This document shows, piece after piece, positions 1-7,054 of a DNA stretch of 64,000 nt (within the stretch, counting starts at the first letter, position 1; every line of letters begins with the position of its first letter). Source of the DNA: Paraburkholderia sp. BL21I4N1 (GTDB lineage: Bacteria > Pseudomonadota > Gammaproteobacteria > Burkholderiales > Burkholderiaceae); the NCBI RefSeq assembly GCF_002973525.1, contig NZ_PVEN01000002.1, positions 620,001 through 684,000 of the forward strand. Direction: 5' to 3'. The notes beneath the pieces were generated by a model. It worked only from the letters and a program-made list of their open reading frames with translations. It did not search any database and was not told the DNA's origin. The translations under genes and the position numbers were made by a program.

Positions 1-912
1 CACAACAAGTTCATGGTCCTGTTAAAGGATGGCAAGCCGGTCGAAGTACTCACCGGATCGACCAACTACACGGAAAACGGCATTTTCGGTCATCTGAATT
101 GCGCGCATGTCGTTAGCGATCCGGAGGTCGCTCAGGTGTACCTCGATTACTGGAGCCAACTTTCGGAAGATCCGGAACTGGCGACAATGCGGCGCTGGGA
201 TGACGAGAAGACGCCGTCGCCGGCCAATCCGCCTGCGGTGGGCGTCGCTCAGGTCTTTTCGCCGCAGACCGGCACGGCCACCCTTCAGCGATATGCGGAC
301 ATTGCAGCATCCGCCCAGCATGCTTTATTCATGACATTCGCTTTCGGCATGAACAAGGACTTTTTGCCGGCCTACGGGCAAGACGACGGCGTCCTGCGAT
401 TTGCGCTGATGGACAAGGTCGGGACCGGCAGGAATCTCGCTCAAGCCCAGCAGCAGATCGACGCCATTCGCAAAATCCCGGGCACCGTCGTGGCAATCGG
501 CCAGAACATCACCCTGAACTCGTTTGATCGATGGCTGAAAGAGCGCGACGGTCTGGCGCCCGGCGAGCATGTCCGCTGGGTCCATACCAAGTTCATGCTG
601 GTCGATCCGCTGTCGGACGACCCGATCGTCATCACCGGATCGGCCAATTTTAGCGACGCGAGCATTGAGACCAATCACGAGAACATGCTCGTGATTCGAG
701 GCAACACGCGAGTAGCGGATATATACCTCGGCGAGTTCATGCGGCAATTCTCAAGCTATGCGTTTCGCGACGCTGCCTACGACGCTCAGCACGGCGGTCA
801 AGCCGCAGATTTCAAACCCCAGGACCTGGCGACGGACGCATCGTGGATCAACCGCTATAAGCAGGCGGGTTCTTCGGGCGCATTGCGCAAAACCTATTTT
901 TCGGGGGAATGA
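1..912 (+). CDS. Phospholipase D-like (HKD) domain protein, 5' truncated by window edge
   Basis: The reading frame is open from base 1, so the N-terminus lies outside the window. Two PLD half-sites are visible. The first starts at base 1 as H-N-K followed about 15 residues later by G-S-T-N; the usual Asp of HxK(x)4D is Leu here. The second, near residues 194-215 of the visible part, is canonical: H-T-K-F-M-L-V-D followed by G-S-A-N. PLD-family enzymes use the two His residues to make and break phosphodiester bonds, acting as nucleases or phospholipases. The ending of the second motif (GSANFSDAS, then NHENMLV) resembles the PLD nuclease-like subgroup more than cardiolipin synthases. No membrane segment is visible. 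It is followed after 53 bp by a phosphatase remnant and then a DUF2278 gene on the same strand. Substrate unknown. Confidence 0.8.
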   Translation, partial: HNKFMVLLKDGKPVEVLTGSTNYTENGIFGHLNCAHVVSDPEVAQVYLDYWSQLSEDPELATMRRWDDEKTPSPANPPAVGVAQVFSPQTGTATLQRYADIAASAQHALFMTFAFGMNKDFLPAYGQDDGVLRFALMDKVGTGRNLAQAQQQIDAIRKIPGTVVAIGQNITLNSFDRWLKERDGLAPGEHVRWVHTKFMLVDPLSDDPIVITGSANFSDASIETNHENMLVIRGNTRVADIYLGEFMRQFSSYAFRDAAYDAQHGGQAADFKPQDLATDASWINRYKQAGSSGALRKTYFSGE

Positions 913-965
913 AAGTCTCCGAAAAAAGGTGCCATGCCAGTTTGCTTCCTGCCCCGGAGGTCGGC

Positions 966-1091
966 GTGAGCCCAACCCGTATCATGTTCATTCGTCATGC
1001 AGAAAAACCGGAGGACGGCGTTTCTCCCAGATACCCCGGTTTTTGCTTTCCGGCGATTTATCCCGTCCTATTGCTTGATCCACAGGAGTAA
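966..1091 (+). pseudogene. Truncated histidine phosphatase (phosphoglycerate-mutase-like) remnant
   Basis: A GTG start at 966 follows a strong ribosome binding site (GGAGG, about 5 nt upstream). It opens a 41-codon frame beginning with residues matching the RHG motif of histidine phosphatases: T-R-I-M-F-I-R-H-A-E-K-P. After about 18 residues the similarity stops, and a short unrelated tail runs to a stop at 1091. Family members are normally about 200 residues long and need a second catalytic His far downstream, which is absent. The intact start signals with loss of nearly all the body point to an internal deletion rather than a small gene. An upstream ATG at 909 shares the frame but has no ribosome binding site. 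The remnant is still translatable and sits 6 bp before the next gene. Confidence 0.6.
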
Positions 1092-1097
1092 CGATCA

Positions 1098-1760
1098 ATG
1101 GCGCTGCCCTACGGTTTCGTGAAAGCCACGCTCGTGTCCGACCCGGTGATGAAGGGTTCACGCCGGTCCCACGAAATCCAGTATCACCTGCATTTCAGTC
1201 TGCTGGTCGACGGTGCGAACTGGGATGTCGCTGTCAACGTGGGGACTAGCGACGCCGACGATCTGCTGAAGTTCAAGCTGGTCTATGATTTTCGGCATCC
1301 GATCATTTCGACACTGGCTGACGCCGGCGCGGGCGCTCAGGTGTTGACCGGGCAGAACACGCTGCCGGCACTGGATTTTCTGCGCAGCGACATTCTGGCG
1401 AATACGGGCAACTGGCGTGACAGCGACGTGATGGATGGTTCCGATCTGCCCGAGCCGGTCGCATCGCTTAAGCGACTTCTGGAAAAAGCCAGGCAGGCCA
1501 ATTCGAATGTCTATATCTTTGGCCGGTTCTTTGCCGAAGGAAACGGTATTCACGATACGCACATGAATCAGGGATCGACGAAAAGCTTCATTCACGAAGC
1601 CGGCAACGACACGAACGATCACAACGACATCTGGCAGGACGGCGCAGTGATGGTCGATCTGGGTACACCTGAATGGGCCGCGTATTTCGCTGCCTTTAAC
1701 CAGCAACTCGTGCCCACCGACGATCTCGGCAACCCCGTTCCCGGTGCCCAGACCATCTGA
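1098..1760 (+). CDS. DUF2278 (YukJ-like) family protein
   Basis: A 220-residue protein of the DUF2278/YukJ family, whose function is not established. Recognisable features are the N-terminal M-A-L-P-Y-G-F-V-K start, a beta-rich H-I-Q-Y-H-type core, and a conserved polar block around residues 150-190 (I-H-D-T-H-M-N-Q-G, then N-D-H-N-D-I-W-Q-D-G). That block is rich in His/Asp/Asn and could form a metal site, which is inference. There is no signal peptide or membrane segment, so it is probably cytoplasmic. The start has a good ribosome binding site (AGGAG at about 1084-1088). It is the last gene of the PLD, phosphatase remnant, DUF2278 run and is convergent with the AraC regulator that follows. 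Confidence 0.75.
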   Translation: MALPYGFVKATLVSDPVMKGSRRSHEIQYHLHFSLLVDGANWDVAVNVGTSDADDLLKFKLVYDFRHPIISTLADAGAGAQVLTGQNTLPALDFLRSDILANTGNWRDSDVMDGSDLPEPVASLKRLLEKARQANSNVYIFGRFFAEGNGIHDTHMNQGSTKSFIHEAGNDTNDHNDIWQDGAVMVDLGTPEWAAYFAAFNQQLVPTDDLGNPVPGAQTI

Positions 1761-1806
1761 GTGGCGGCCGACCGCAGGGCGCGGTAAGTCTTCTTATCGC
1801 GGTCTT

Positions 1807-2793
1807 CTAGTGCGTCCCCGTCTCGCGGCGCTGCCGGAACTGTTCGACGGTCTCGCGCGGCGTATGGCCGAACTCCGCCTTGAAAATGCGGTAGAAGTAT
1901 TTTTCGTCCGTGAAGCCGTGGCGCCACGCAATGTCCCGTATACGCTCGTCGGGACCCTGTGGCGACGACAACACCTGATACACCCGCTGCAGCCGCCGGT
2001 GGCGGATTTCCCGCATGACGCCGCCCGCGCTTTCGAAAAGCCGGTAGAGCATGGCGCGCGACAAACCCACGTCGCGGCAGATCGTAGCGGGTGTCAGATC
2101 GGGCTGCAGCAGGTGCTGATCGATATAGCGGCGGATCCGCTGAAGCAGCAGATCGCGAATCGGCGTTTGCGCGGCGCTCAGCGTGTCCAGCTCCGGATGC
2201 AGGCTTGCCTTCAGCAACTCGGCCGTGGCCCGAACGATGTGCGGCACATCATGACGAGTAAGTTGGGGAAGCGTGTTGTACAGCGACAGAAGGTAGTCGC
2301 TCAACAACGATCCGACGCCTCGCGTCAATGAAGCACCGTGCAACTTCCCGGTATCGGCGGGCAGCCAGTCCCTGGGCACGGAGAGGGAGATTTCGCTCCC
2401 CGGCGCAATGACGCGTTCGAACGGGCGCGCGAAATCCAGCAGATACAGATCCCCAGGCCGCTTGACCGTTGTCGAACCATCGGATCGCAGCGCGGCCGTG
2501 CCGTCGATCTGCAGACTGAAACTATGGCAGTCGCGTTGATCGGCGCGTATGCGCGCCGGCGTCCGTTTTGCGTCGTAGGCGAGAGACGGATCGGGATGTC
2601 GCCATGTTCGGCTGGCCAGAATGAGCGGGCCGAGCGAGACGTTGGCGCGCTGCGCGTCGAACGGCAAATCCGATCGATACGTGGTCACCATATCGCAATA
2701 GGTGCTGTGCGCGGCCCACGCGTCGAAGCGTTCGTCGGCGGGCGCGGAGTCCGTCGAAAAACGACGCACGTTCAACGCTTGATGGTCGGACAC
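1807..2793 (-). CDS. AraC-family transcriptional regulator
   Basis: A 328-residue protein with an N-terminal sensor region and a C-terminal AraC/XylS DNA-binding domain of two helix-turn-helix units. The second unit is clear near the end: D-I-A-W-R-H-G-F-T-D-E-K-Y-F-Y-R-I-F-K. The domain layout resembles FeaR-type regulators that sense small organic molecules. I chose the GTG at 2793 because a GGGAG ribosome binding site lies 7 nt upstream; an ATG at 2829 in the same frame has no such site. It is transcribed divergently from the lipoprotein genes starting at 3240. The roughly 450 bp between them holds two palindromes, so control of those genes is plausible but not shown. Effector unknown. Confidence 0.85.
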   Translation of the reverse strand: MSDHQALNVRRFSTDSAPADERFDAWAAHSTYCDMVTTYRSDLPFDAQRANVSLGPLILASRTWRHPDPSLAYDAKRTPARIRADQRDCHSFSLQIDGTAALRSDGSTTVKRPGDLYLLDFARPFERVIAPGSEISLSVPRDWLPADTGKLHGASLTRGVGSLLSDYLLSLYNTLPQLTRHDVPHIVRATAELLKASLHPELDTLSAAQTPIRDLLLQRIRRYIDQHLLQPDLTPATICRDVGLSRAMLYRLFESAGGVMREIRHRRLQRVYQVLSSPQGPDERIRDIAWRHGFTDEKYFYRIFKAEFGHTPRETVEQFRQRRETGTH

Positions 2794-2972
2794 GTTGCAG
2801 CTCCCGGCAGGGCGTACGTCACCCGTCATTGGCGTCTGACGTCGGAAAGGGGAAATAGCCGTATTGTCATTTAACGTGACGGGGCGAATAACCGGGGTTT
2901 ATACGAATGGTATGGCGGAACCCCGATTTCTTCTTTTACACGACGTGATTCGATGCCGATTAATAGTCCGGC

Positions 2973-2988
2973 CAGCTTGGACAAGCTG
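2973..2988. promoter_or_regulatory. Palindrome, candidate operator
   Basis: A perfect inverted repeat with arms CAGCTTG and CAAGCTG separated by GA. It lies in the divergent region about 180 bp upstream of the AraC-type gene and 250 bp upstream of the lipoprotein. The symmetry fits a dimeric regulator; AraC proteins more often bind direct repeats, so the binder may be another protein. Confidence 0.35.
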
Positions 2989-3134
2989 AGCCGTCACCGC
3001 AAACAGTCTCTCCGCGCAACGCAAATCCACTCCAAATAGAGACGCCACGGCACCCTGCCTCGGCGGCCGCCATCCTAAGATGTGCCCTGCATTAACGCTT
3101 TGCCTGCCGCTGATTTAACCGTTATCCAGCATGC

Positions 3135-3152
3135 CGGTTTTGTGCAAAACCG
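3135..3152. promoter_or_regulatory. Palindrome, candidate operator or hairpin
   Basis: A perfect 7-bp inverted repeat (CGGTTTT, loop GTGC, AAAACCG) about 90 bp upstream of the lipoprotein start at 3240. It could be an operator or a leader hairpin. There is no T-run after the right arm, so it is not a terminator on the + strand. Confidence 0.3.
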
Positions 3153-3239
3153 ATTTAACAGAAATGGCGTCGGTAATAGTCACCGCACCGCCATTTAAAT
3201 CAATAGCGCGAGCGAGACCTTTTCAATCCGGGGGCATCC

Positions 3240-4742
3240 ATGAAATCCATCGCAGCGGTTGCGGTCGCAACCTGCCTGATGTTGTCCGCCTGTGGCGGCG
3301 ACGACGTGTCCAATTCAACGGGCGGCTCCGCGTCGGGATCGACCGGCACGACCTCGACACCGGGTAATCCGACCAATCCGACGGGGGGTGGCAGCGTCAA
3401 GGCGGGCTGGTCGGCGCCCGCCGCGGTGGACGGCAAGGGCCCCGAGTTTTTGCCCGCCGTGACCGTCGATGCGCAAGGCAACACGCTCGCCCTGTGGATG
3501 ACGAACGGCCCCAGTGGCTCCCTCGGCAACGAGATGTGGTCGAGCCGCTATGTGCCCGGCACAGGCTGGGCGACGCCGGTGCGCGTCGATACATCCGACG
3601 GCTCCTACGCCATGAACGCGCCGGGCACCAGCGCGCCGGTGCTGGTGGGCAGCGCCGATGGTCACGCGGTGGCGCTGTGGCAACAGTTCCTCGCGGGCAC
3701 CGGGTACGGGCTGTGGGCGCGGCCCTACGATCCGGCGAGCGGCTGGGGAACGGCCGTGGAGTTATCGCCGAACGAGACCAGTTACGCCTGGACGGCGGGC
3801 ATCGACGGCAAGGGCAATGCGCTCGTCGCCTGGCAGCAGAAAACCGATGTGGACGATACGCGCGTCTTCACGAGTCGCTTTACCGTCGGCGGCACGTGGT
3901 CGTCGCCCGAACAGATCGTGCAACCGGTGCAGACCGGGCCAGGCGCGATCACGGGCATCGGCGGAGAGGGTATCGACAACGTCGAACTGAATCTCTCGGT
4001 GACACCGTCCGGCAATGCGGTACTCGCGTGGCGGCAGAAAGACAACACGCAATCGGCGTTGTGGGCGACGACCTACGACGCGACCCACGGTTGGGCCAGC
4101 GCGAATCCGGTGGTGCTCGAACCGAACGGTGCGGCAAGCAAATCGGTCTTCGCGCCGGCCGCCGGCATGGACGCGAAAGGCAACCTCATGCTGGTCTGGG
4201 GCGAGGTCGATATCGACGGCAACGGCCCGCACACCACCACCATGTCCGAGCGCTATCTCGCCGGCTCGGGTTGGCAGGCCGCACTGCCGGTGGCCCCGTT
4301 CATCGGCACGACGGACACCGGCTATTACCCGCAACTGGCCGTGAACGACCAGGGCCTCGCGGTCGTGACGTGGATCCGGCCGGACGGCACCCTGCAGGCC
4401 AGCGCGACCGATGCGAACGGTGTCTGGGGGTCGACGCAACAACTGACCGCGCATGTGTACCAGTTGAACGCGCGGCAGCCTGCGATCGTGATGGATGCCG
4501 CGGGCAATGCGACGGTGGCCTGGCAGGACGTAAGCACGCCGAATTCCACGGACGTCGTCACGAATCGCTATGCGAACGGTGCGTGGGGCACGGCCACGCT
4601 GTTCGGTCAGCAGCCGCAGGATGCGAGCTGGCCCGCGATTGCGGTCAACGCAGCAGGTGTGACGGCGCTCGTCTGGGAGTTTTACAAGGACGGCACCGTG
4701 GGCAACGTGCTGCAGGCGAGTTTCTATACGCCGGGTTCATAA
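3240..4742 (+). CDS. Lipoprotein with eight-repeat predicted beta-propeller
   Basis: A 500-residue protein with a lipoprotein signal (M-K-S-I-A-A, hydrophobic core, lipobox L-S-A-C with Cys at about residue 18). A Gly/Ser/Thr-rich linker runs to about residue 52. The rest is made of eight repeats of about 50-60 residues with the pattern A-x-D-x-x-G-N-A-x-x-x-W-x-Q, a variable loop, then R-Y-x-x-G-x-G-W-x-x-P. The first repeat is preceded by an orphan G-W-S-A-P-A-A-V, and the last lacks its G-W end. This is the pattern expected when N- and C-terminal strands close one propeller blade. It is probably anchored to the outer membrane and exposed to periplasm or surface. The fold is inference from repeats; ligand or enzymatic role is unknown. 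It heads a run of three lipoprotein genes. Confidence 0.75.
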   Translation: MKSIAAVAVATCLMLSACGGDDVSNSTGGSASGSTGTTSTPGNPTNPTGGGSVKAGWSAPAAVDGKGPEFLPAVTVDAQGNTLALWMTNGPSGSLGNEMWSSRYVPGTGWATPVRVDTSDGSYAMNAPGTSAPVLVGSADGHAVALWQQFLAGTGYGLWARPYDPASGWGTAVELSPNETSYAWTAGIDGKGNALVAWQQKTDVDDTRVFTSRFTVGGTWSSPEQIVQPVQTGPGAITGIGGEGIDNVELNLSVTPSGNAVLAWRQKDNTQSALWATTYDATHGWASANPVVLEPNGAASKSVFAPAAGMDAKGNLMLVWGEVDIDGNGPHTTTMSERYLAGSGWQAALPVAPFIGTTDTGYYPQLAVNDQGLAVVTWIRPDGTLQASATDANGVWGSTQQLTAHVYQLNARQPAIVMDAAGNATVAWQDVSTPNSTDVVTNRYANGAWGTATLFGQQPQDASWPAIAVNAAGVTALVWEFYKDGTVGNVLQASFYTPGS

Positions 4743-4814
4743 CTCGCCTGATCGCGCCGCGTCGCGGCGTGAAATCGATCGTTGATCCAATCAATAAAAA
4801 ACGGGAACAGGAAA

Positions 4815-5132
4815 ATGGCTATTCACCAGGCAATCGGGCGCGCTTTGGCGATCGCTGCGAGCGGTCTGATTCTGTCGGCTTGCGGGACGACACAGATGAA
4901 CATGATCAATGTCCAGAACTCGACCGCGAAGACGCTGGGGCTCGGTTCGTCGGACGAGATCACCATCGCCAACATCCAGTACGGGCAAAAGAACGCGCTC
5001 GGCGGGCAGCAGGTGAAGTACGACGCGACGACCGGCAAAGGACGGCACTTCACGTGCACGGTTTTCATGATTCCGGGACTCACGCCGATCAATCCGCCCA
5101 CCTACAACGACTGGGAATGTCATCCAAAGTGA
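4815..5132 (+). CDS. Small putative lipoprotein, unknown function
   Basis: A 105-residue protein starting M-A-I-H-Q-A-I-G with a hydrophobic core and lipobox L-S-A-C near residue 23. An A-G-G-A ribosome binding site lies just upstream, so this ATG is preferred over one 33 bp earlier. The mature part of about 80 residues has two further Cys residues (F-T-C-T-V and W-E-C-H near the end) that could form a disulfide. I do not recognise a family. It lies 72 bp after the propeller lipoprotein and 15 bp before the next lipoprotein gene, suggesting one transcript. Confidence 0.65.
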   Translation: MAIHQAIGRALAIAASGLILSACGTTQMNMINVQNSTAKTLGLGSSDEITIANIQYGQKNALGGQQVKYDATTGKGRHFTCTVFMIPGLTPINPPTYNDWECHPK

Positions 5133-5147
5133 TGACGGGGAGGCACG

Positions 5148-5696
5148 ATGAAAGCAGCCGCAAGCGGATGTCTCTCAGCCCTGTTCATCGCGACCGCACT
5201 GACGGGCTGTATGGTGCCGCCGCAAAACCGGGCCGCGGTCGGCGCACGGTCCGATGCTTCGGTGACCACAGCCGACTGGGCCAAGGTGGTTGAAAACGAC
5301 CGCGCGTCGGTACGTGCGGGGCAGTTGCCGAAAGAGGTGATCCAATACGACCTGGAGATAGAAAAGATGATTCCGGAAGGTCAGGCAATCCTCGCTTCTC
5401 ACGATCAGGTCAAGGGACGCATCTGGTCGAAAAAAATGAACGCGATCATAGAAGCGAGAAACAAGGCCACGGAAAAGTTCGTGGCGAAAGAAGTGGCCAG
5501 GAACAACGCCATCGCCAACACGTTCGGGAATGCAAAGCCGGATCCTTGTCTGTCGCCGATGGGCAAGAATACGTGTTCGGCGTCGCCGGCACGACAAGGG
5601 GACAGCGTGAATTACACCGTCGGTCCGGGTGGCCTGGGGGCGACCATCGGTCATTACACCGTGGGGCCGGGCGGCATTGGGATGGGCGGCTTCTGA
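5148..5696 (+). CDS. Putative lipoprotein with Tyr-Thr-Val-Gly-Pro-Gly-Gly repeats
   Basis: A 182-residue protein with a signal peptide and lipobox L-T-G-C at about residue 21, preceded by a strong GGGAGG ribosome binding site. Residues about 40-125 are charged and predicted helical (many Lys/Glu/Ala), possibly coiled. The tail carries two Cys residues, then two copies of Y-T-V-G-P-G-G separated by about 10 residues, ending in G-I-G-M-G-G-F. Family not recognised. The 15 bp gap to the preceding lipoprotein gene implies co-transcription. Charged helices plus a glycine-rich tail suggest an envelope structural role, which is inference only. Confidence 0.65.
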   Translation: MKAAASGCLSALFIATALTGCMVPPQNRAAVGARSDASVTTADWAKVVENDRASVRAGQLPKEVIQYDLEIEKMIPEGQAILASHDQVKGRIWSKKMNAIIEARNKATEKFVAKEVARNNAIANTFGNAKPDPCLSPMGKNTCSASPARQGDSVNYTVGPGGLGATIGHYTVGPGGIGMGGF

Positions 5697-5781
5697 CCGG
5701 CGGCATACACGGAGAAACGGCGATATCGGCATAACGCGGGATATCGCCATTCAGGGCATTAGCCGTCGGCTCGACACGCCA

Positions 5782-6969
5782 TTAAAACGCGTGCCGCAAC
5801 CCCACCATCCCGACAAACTGCGAAGGCCCCGACGACGGCGTCGTGTTCTGCGAATCGCCCACCACCGCCACCGCATTGGTGATCGTGGTCCCCGTGGTGC
5901 CGGCCGCGATCAGCGTCTTGCCCTGCGCATGTTGATACGCCTCCAGCGCGTACAAGGTGGTGCGGGTCGACAGGTTATACGTCTGCTCCAGCGAAATCTG
6001 GTGATAGCGCGCCGGGTCGCTCATGCCGTTCGACTTGCTGGCGCTCGTGTAGCTATACCCCGCGCCGATCGTCACCGCCGGTGCGATCCGGTAAGTCGAA
6101 ATCACGCCGTACGTGTTGAACACGGCCTCGCCGGTGAACAGTGAACCCGAGCCGGGCGCGTATTGCACATTCGAGTAGTTGATCCCGATCATGAGGTCTT
6201 TCAGCGTGTAGCGTGCCGCCGCGGCGAACAGTTGCGAACTGCGGGCCGTCGCATAGCCGCTATTCACGGGCGAGTTATCGGCGAAGGTGCCGAGCGCGCC
6301 GCTCGTCGCGATGTCCTTCAGCTTCACGTAGCCCGCGGCCACCGCGAACGGCTGGTAGTCGTAGCGAAGCGCCGCGCTGAATTGACTGCCGTTGGCGACG
6401 CTGCCCGGCACACCACCCAGCCCGTATTGGGCGCTGAACTGCAGACCCGCGAGCGTCGGCGACAGATAGGTGACCGAGTTGTTCAGACGCAGCGTGGTGT
6501 CGAGCGCGTCGAGGTCGCCCGGGTGCGCGCCGGTCGCGCCGGTCAGCACGCCGGTCGGTCCGAGCGCGCCGACCATCTGAAAGTAGGGCGTGTACTGGCG
6601 GCCGAGCGTCACCGTCCCATAGCGGTCGTTGCTGAGGCCCACGTACGCCTGCCGGTTGAACAGGTAGCCCGCGCTGCTCGACGCGCCCGTCAGCGAATTG
6701 AAGCCGCTTTCCAGCCGGAAAATCGCCTTGGTGCCGGCGCCGAGATCTTCCGAACCGAGCAGGCCGAACTTGCTCGCCTGCAGATTGCCCTGACTCATAT
6801 AGAAGTTCGAGTGGCCGTGCTGATTGCTCGAATAAGCGAATGCGTTATCGACGACGCCGTACAGCGTCACGCTGCTTTGCGCCGACGCGCCGGTCGACAA
6901 CAGGACGCCCGCTAACGGCAGGCACGAGAGGGCGAGTGCGCGGGTGCGCGTGGGCTTGATTGACTTCAT
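5782..6969 (-). CDS. Outer-membrane porin, Burkholderiales OmpC-like
   Basis: A 395-residue protein with a signal peptide ending A-S-A before Q-S-S-V-T-L-Y-G-V-V-D, the standard mature start of Burkholderia/Neisseria-type trimeric porins. Alternating hydrophobic beta-strands run throughout, and the C-terminus ends G-L-R-H-A-F with the terminal Phe needed for outer-membrane assembly. The ATG at 6969 was chosen because AGGAGA lies upstream and it directly begins the signal peptide; an in-frame ATG at 7080 would add 37 residues and overlap the preceding gene. It lies 85 bp downstream of the GH31 gene on the same strand, so it probably admits that enzyme's substrate. It is convergent with the lipoprotein genes. 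Confidence 0.9.
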   Translation of the reverse strand: MKSIKPTRTRALALSCLPLAGVLLSTGASAQSSVTLYGVVDNAFAYSSNQHGHSNFYMSQGNLQASKFGLLGSEDLGAGTKAIFRLESGFNSLTGASSSAGYLFNRQAYVGLSNDRYGTVTLGRQYTPYFQMVGALGPTGVLTGATGAHPGDLDALDTTLRLNNSVTYLSPTLAGLQFSAQYGLGGVPGSVANGSQFSAALRYDYQPFAVAAGYVKLKDIATSGALGTFADNSPVNSGYATARSSQLFAAAARYTLKDLMIGINYSNVQYAPGSGSLFTGEAVFNTYGVISTYRIAPAVTIGAGYSYTSASKSNGMSDPARYHQISLEQTYNLSTRTTLYALEAYQHAQGKTLIAAGTTGTTITNAVAVVGDSQNTTPSSGPSQFVGMVGLRHAF

Positions 6970-7054
6970 GGCTTGCAGGTCTCCTGATTGGGGCGGTGTT
7001 CGTTGCGCTACGGGGCAGGGTTTCGTGTGGGCTCGATGCGTGTCGGGTGCGGAT

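Larger units (their letters stand above)
2794..3239. other. Divergent intergenic region between araC-type regulator and lipoprotein genes
   Basis: This 446 bp stretch has lower GC than its flanks and no convincing gene. It contains two perfect inverted repeats, listed separately (2973-2988 and 3135-3152), and several A/T-rich patches near 2860-2940 and 3170-3215 that could hold promoters. No promoter with both hexamers at good spacing could be assigned with confidence. Confidence 0.5.
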
